Assembly: GCA_016866635.1 (NCBI GenBank)
Contig: VGLT01000033.1
Location: 1-8,966, forward strand
Reading direction: 5' to 3'
Source of the DNA: Candidatus Uhrbacteria bacterium
GTDB lineage: Bacteria > Patescibacteriota > Patescibacteriia > 2-12-FULL-60-25
DNA: 8,966 nt
Shown here piece by piece: positions 6,272 to 8,966 of this stretch. The stretch's first letter is position 1; every line of letters begins with the position of its first letter. The position numbers and the translations under genes are program-made. Below the pieces are notes generated by a model that saw only the letters and a program-made list of their open reading frames with translations, made no database searches and had not been told where the DNA came from.

Positions 6272-7827
6272 GCTACGCTCGTGTTATTCCTGTACAGCGC
6301 ACGCCCTTAGGTGTGGAGGGTTTTGATTATCTTATTCCAGAGGAACTTTCTGTTCAGGTTGGCTCATTCGTTCGAGTCCCATTTCGGAAGGGAACGATGG
6401 CGGGTGTTGCTGAATCCATTTCCACACACAGCTCCTTTGCACACAAAGCTTTACCCATCAAAGAGATCCTGGACATCACGTTCCCTGAGTCGTTTTTAAC
6501 TCTGCTCGCCTGGACGGCGTCGAGAACCTTTTGTTCAAAACCGACGGTTTTAAAAGCGTGGCTTAGATGGGTACCAAAGAGACACGGATCACACATCACC
6601 TCATCCGTGCATGAACTTGTCTCCTCAACCAAAACAAAAGGGATCCTAAAAACCCACTGGGTGACCGAACCTGAACAACATCTCATCGCTCGTGCAAAAG
6701 AAGCTTTAGCAAAACAACAGCGCATCCTCATCGTCGTCCCATGGAAAATTCGCGCGGAGCATATACGATCAGCACTTGGGTGCGATGTTCTCCATAGCGA
6801 TCTGAGTGATGGAGAGGCATTCAAGCTTTGGCGGGGATGTATGAATGGATCCGTCCCCTGTCTGATCACCACACGGCTTGGAGCATGGCTTGCGCCATTC
6901 GTAGATCTCGTTCTCCTCGATGAACCAGAAAATGATGATCACAAACAAGATGAACTTGCTCCAAGGTATGATGCACGACTCATGCTCATGTGGTGTCACA
7001 CGCATCTGGGAACATCACTGGAAACATTTGGATTGACCCCGCCGCTTCATGTGCAAGCAGATGCGCCAACCATTCCTGTTAAACTTTTTGTTCACCCTTT
7101 TCTTCCAAATGGCCGCTCTCCCATCCCTTGTATTCAAGCCAACACGTATACATTACTCATTACACATTGCTCATCACACCATCCTCTTGTCATTATCCAT
7201 CCGATTCGAGGCACGGTTGCGCGTCCGATCTGTCGTGATTGCGGATGGAGAGGAGAGAAACAACAAGACGTTCCGCTGGCCTGTCCCACGTGTGGCGGAA
7301 CAGATTTTTCCAAATCCTGGCCAGGAATAGAAAAATTAAAACTTGCTTGGATGAAGCATGAACCACATATTCCCGTCGAATGGCGCAATCTGTCCAACGA
7401 GGATGTGGATACCCCGTTCTCAAAACATGCGATGGTCGTCATTACCGATGGATCGCTGTTGAGTGGTGTCACTGAGGATGTTCGACGTCTGGAGCGCTGC
7501 TCGATCAACGTGCGCCGACTCGCCGATCATGTGGCTGCAGTTGATGGCACCCTCATCATTCAAACATCTGAATCGCTCGCTCCACATGTTCAACGTTGGC
7601 TCACGAAGGACGGTGTCAAAACATTTCGCGAACAGGAGTTGCAGGAACGAAGAATGTTTGGATATCCGCCGGCTACGCGCTTGGTCAAAATTCTGGAAGG
7701 TAAACACAAATCCGTCACGCATATTTTATTTCCACCATCTATTTCAGAAAAACGCTTGATTGAATTATTGACGCCCCTCGCTACGTCCGCCATCATAGAC
7801 CTTGACCCCATCGCCTTTTTGAAATAG
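6268..7827 (+). CDS. priA: PriA-like primosomal protein N' that has lost its helicase motifs
   Basis: A 519-residue protein, against about 730 for a full PriA. The N-terminal DNA-binding part (A-R-V-I-P-V, then F-D-Y-L-I-P and G-S-F-V-R-V-P-F-R) is intact. The helicase lobes align along their length but lack catalytic residues. The Walker A region G-V-T-G-S-G-K-T is W-V-T-E-P-E-Q-H (131-138). DEEH is D-E-P-E (218-221), although the following K-Q-x-E-L-A-P-R-Y-x-A-R is kept. The motif VI region G-R-A-G-R is A-A-V-D-G (423-427). One zinc ribbon of four Cys remains (C322, C325, C339, C342). The C-terminus keeps I-I-Q-T, E-L-x-x-R-R-M-F-G-Y-P-P and I-x-D-L-D-P. It probably acts as an ATPase-less primosome scaffold in replication restart; actinobacterial PriA is a known precedent. 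The GTG start is chosen for the GTGA overlap and the conserved N-terminus. Confidence 0.83.
   Translation: MSYARVIPVQRTPLGVEGFDYLIPEELSVQVGSFVRVPFRKGTMAGVAESISTHSSFAHKALPIKEILDITFPESFLTLLAWTASRTFCSKPTVLKAWLRWVPKRHGSHITSSVHELVSSTKTKGILKTHWVTEPEQHLIARAKEALAKQQRILIVVPWKIRAEHIRSALGCDVLHSDLSDGEAFKLWRGCMNGSVPCLITTRLGAWLAPFVDLVLLDEPENDDHKQDELAPRYDARLMLMWCHTHLGTSLETFGLTPPLHVQADAPTIPVKLFVHPFLPNGRSPIPCIQANTYTLLITHCSSHHPLVIIHPIRGTVARPICRDCGWRGEKQQDVPLACPTCGGTDFSKSWPGIEKLKLAWMKHEPHIPVEWRNLSNEDVDTPFSKHAMVVITDGSLLSGVTEDVRRLERCSINVRRLADHVAAVDGTLIIQTSESLAPHVQRWLTKDGVKTFREQELQERRMFGYPPATRLVKILEGKHKSVTHILFPPSISEKRLIELLTPLATSAIIDLDPIAFLK
7151..7178. repeat. Degenerate 7-nt repeats inside the PriA-like gene
   Basis: Four heptamers are in phase: CATTACT (7151-7157), CATTACA (7158-7164), CATTGCT (7165-7171) and CATCACA (7172-7178). 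The first 12 bases equal the repeats flanking the twin hairpin at 5416-5473. They encode about residues 295-304 of the protein, just before the segment leading to the zinc ribbon, in what looks like a loop. Confidence 0.7.
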
Positions 7828-7841
7828 GATGGTAGGCCGGT

Positions 7842-8312
7842 ATGTTAACGATTCTCACCGATCCCAACCCTTCCCTCCGCGAGCGATCGCGTGCGTTAAG
7901 CGTGGAGGAGATTACCACACCGGAATTTCAAAAATTCTTGGATGCATTAATCGTGACCATGATGAAAGATGGGGTGGGGATCGCCGCGCCGCAAGTAGGA
8001 AAAAATGTTCGAGCGATTGTTGTGCTTATGCCAAAAGGTCCAGAGTGTTTTATTAATCCAGAAATCACAAAGAAATCTGAGGGGATGGTCGATAGCGAAG
8101 AAGGGTGTTTGAGCGTGCCAGGAAAATTTGGGATTGTTTCCCGCCATAAAAAAGTCACCATAAAGGCGGTCAATCGCCACGGCCGTCGGATCGAATTTGA
8201 GGCAAAAAATTTTCCCGCTATCATCTTCCAGCATGAAATCGATCACTTGGATGGCATCTTGTTTATTGATAAAGCGACCAAGATCGTGAAGGCCGCTAAA
8301 ACCAAGATCTAA
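7842..8312 (+). CDS. def: Peptide deformylase
   Basis: A 156-residue cytoplasmic metalloenzyme that removes the formyl group from N-formylmethionine of new proteins. All three family motifs are present: G44-V-G-I-A-A-P-Q-V-G, E86-E-G-C89-L-S and Q130-H131-E132-I-D-H135-L-D-G. C89, H131 and H135 are the metal ligands and E132 the general base, so it should be active. Length fits a type 1 enzyme with a short basic tail. It begins 14 nt after the PriA-like gene, with a weak AGG 5 nt before the ATG, and ends one base before fmt, so the three genes are likely one transcript. Confidence 0.97.
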   Translation: MLTILTDPNPSLRERSRALSVEEITTPEFQKFLDALIVTMMKDGVGIAAPQVGKNVRAIVVLMPKGPECFINPEITKKSEGMVDSEEGCLSVPGKFGIVSRHKKVTIKAVNRHGRRIEFEAKNFPAIIFQHEIDHLDGILFIDKATKIVKAAKTKI

Positions 8313-8313
8313 C

Positions 8314-8966
8314 ATGATTCGCGTTGTTTTTTACGGGACTTCTTCCCTTGGAATTCCTTCGCTCAAGGCATTGCTTCACGATTCACGATTTTCTGTCGTT
8401 GGGGTCATCACACAACCCGATCGGCCCGCCGGACGGCATGCAAAACTTCAATCATCTCCCGTCAAACAATTCGCCGTTCAAAATGGATTGCCGATTCATC
8501 AATTTGAAAAAGTAAAGAGCGACGAGGCGTTTGACATTTTGAAAACGCTCCGTGCCGACGTGGCATTGGTGGCAAGCTTTGGACAGCTGATTCCGCAACA
8601 GGTGTTAGATCTCTATCCTCACGGCATCATGAATATTCATCCATCACTTTTGCCCAAATATCGCGGATCAACACCCATTCAGGCACCGATTAAAAATGGC
8701 GATAAAATAACCGGCGTCAGCATCATGAAGTTGGATGCCCTCATGGATCACGGCCCTCTTTTAGCTCAAGTGGAGGAGTCGATTCGAGCTGACGAAACAG
8801 GGGCAAGTCTAGAACAACGCCTTTCTGAAATAAGTGCGACGATCGTACCTGATACTCTCTTTAAATACGTGAATGGAAAAATTCTCCCGCAGGAACAAAA
8901 TCATGAACAGGCAACGGTTGTAAAAATGTTGTCGCGCGAAGATGGGTTGATTGATTGGATGCTTTC
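8314..8966 (+). CDS. fmt: Methionyl-tRNA formyltransferase, 5' part
   Basis: 217 codons are visible and the gene runs off the right edge; about 95 residues of the usual 310 or so are missing. It transfers a formyl group from 10-formyl-tetrahydrofolate to initiator Met-tRNA, making the substrate that deformylase later acts on. The formyltransferase fold is clear: V-V-F-Y-G-T-S at the N-terminus, V-I-T-Q-P-D-R-P-A-G-R (31-41), A-S-F-G-Q-L-I-P (87-94), N107-I-H109-P-S-L-L-P-K-Y-R-G (to 118) and D145-x-G. N107, H109 and D145 are the catalytic triad residues. The linker and start of the C-terminal tRNA-binding domain (V-K-M-L-S-R-E-D-G-x-I-D-W, from 203) are visible. The ATG at 8314 follows the def stop by one base and no Shine-Dalgarno is seen. 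Confidence 0.96.
   Translation, partial: MIRVVFYGTSSLGIPSLKALLHDSRFSVVGVITQPDRPAGRHAKLQSSPVKQFAVQNGLPIHQFEKVKSDEAFDILKTLRADVALVASFGQLIPQQVLDLYPHGIMNIHPSLLPKYRGSTPIQAPIKNGDKITGVSIMKLDALMDHGPLLAQVEESIRADETGASLEQRLSEISATIVPDTLFKYVNGKILPQEQNHEQATVVKMLSREDGLIDWML
8375..8388. repeat. Two perfect heptamers in fmt
   Basis: TTCACGA occurs twice in tandem at 8375-8381 and 8382-8388, encoding part of L-H-D-S-R in the variable segment after the first helix. Two copies can arise by chance in coding sequence, so this is listed only because 7-nt repetition recurs elsewhere in the window. Confidence 0.3.

Noticed and set aside
1..8966. UGA recoded as glycine
   Set aside because: TGA ends the glycosyltransferase, the beta protein, the HIT protein, the lysozyme-like protein and the LigB-like protein at sensible lengths, and no conserved protein reads through TGA.

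Overview
The window looks like a chromosomal segment of a Patescibacteria/CPR bacterium, most likely of the Parcubacteria group. This is inferred from gene content, not from a marker gene. Evidence: a secreted lysozyme-like protein with C-terminal '(Y/V)YLIENGKKRPI' repeats of a type I associate with these genomes, a strongly degenerate PriA, very tight gene packing with ATGA/GTGA overlaps, and few clear Shine-Dalgarno sites. TGA ends several convincing genes, so the code is standard, not the UGA=Gly code of Gracilibacteria/SR1. There are no rRNA or tRNA genes, CRISPR arrays or insertion sequences, and no gene-free stretch reaches 300 bases.

Left half, minus strand (3927 down to 1): one compact operon-like run. 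In order of transcription it holds a GT-C-type polytopic membrane glycosyltransferase, a single-pass membrane-anchored beta-rich extracytoplasmic protein, a 66-residue two-helix membrane protein, a HIT-family nucleotide-binding protein, and the first 71 codons of a protein that weakly resembles tRNA-dependent cyclodipeptide synthases. Three of the four junctions are ATGA overlaps. The first three genes suggest envelope or surface-glycan work. The last two look like cytoplasmic enzymes riding on the same transcript.

Centre (3928-3971): a 44-bp divergent intergenic region made almost wholly of a perfect 9-10-9 inverted repeat. The repeat places a -35/-10 pair with 17-bp spacing on each strand, and each predicted start site falls on the A of the start codon. 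It reads as a symmetric two-way promoter producing two leaderless mRNAs.

Right half, plus strand (3972 to 8966): a secreted lysozyme/SLT-like protein with four C-terminal repeats, then a short repeat-and-hairpin spacer. A LigB/Memo-like protein follows, overlapping by GTGA a PriA homologue that has lost its ATPase motifs. Then come def (peptide deformylase) and the 5' part of fmt (Met-tRNA formyltransferase). The order priA-def-fmt is a widespread bacterial arrangement, and def and fmt add and remove the N-formyl group of initiator methionine.

The least expected layer is short-period repetition. Degenerate 7-nt tandem repeats (consensus near CAWWACY) occur at three places: inside the glycosyltransferase gene, inside priA, and on both sides of a twin hairpin in the spacer at 5416-5473. 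Degenerate 8-nt repeats fill the junction before the HIT gene. They lie in protein loops or spacers and resemble, in style, the heptanucleotide STRR repeats of cyanobacteria.
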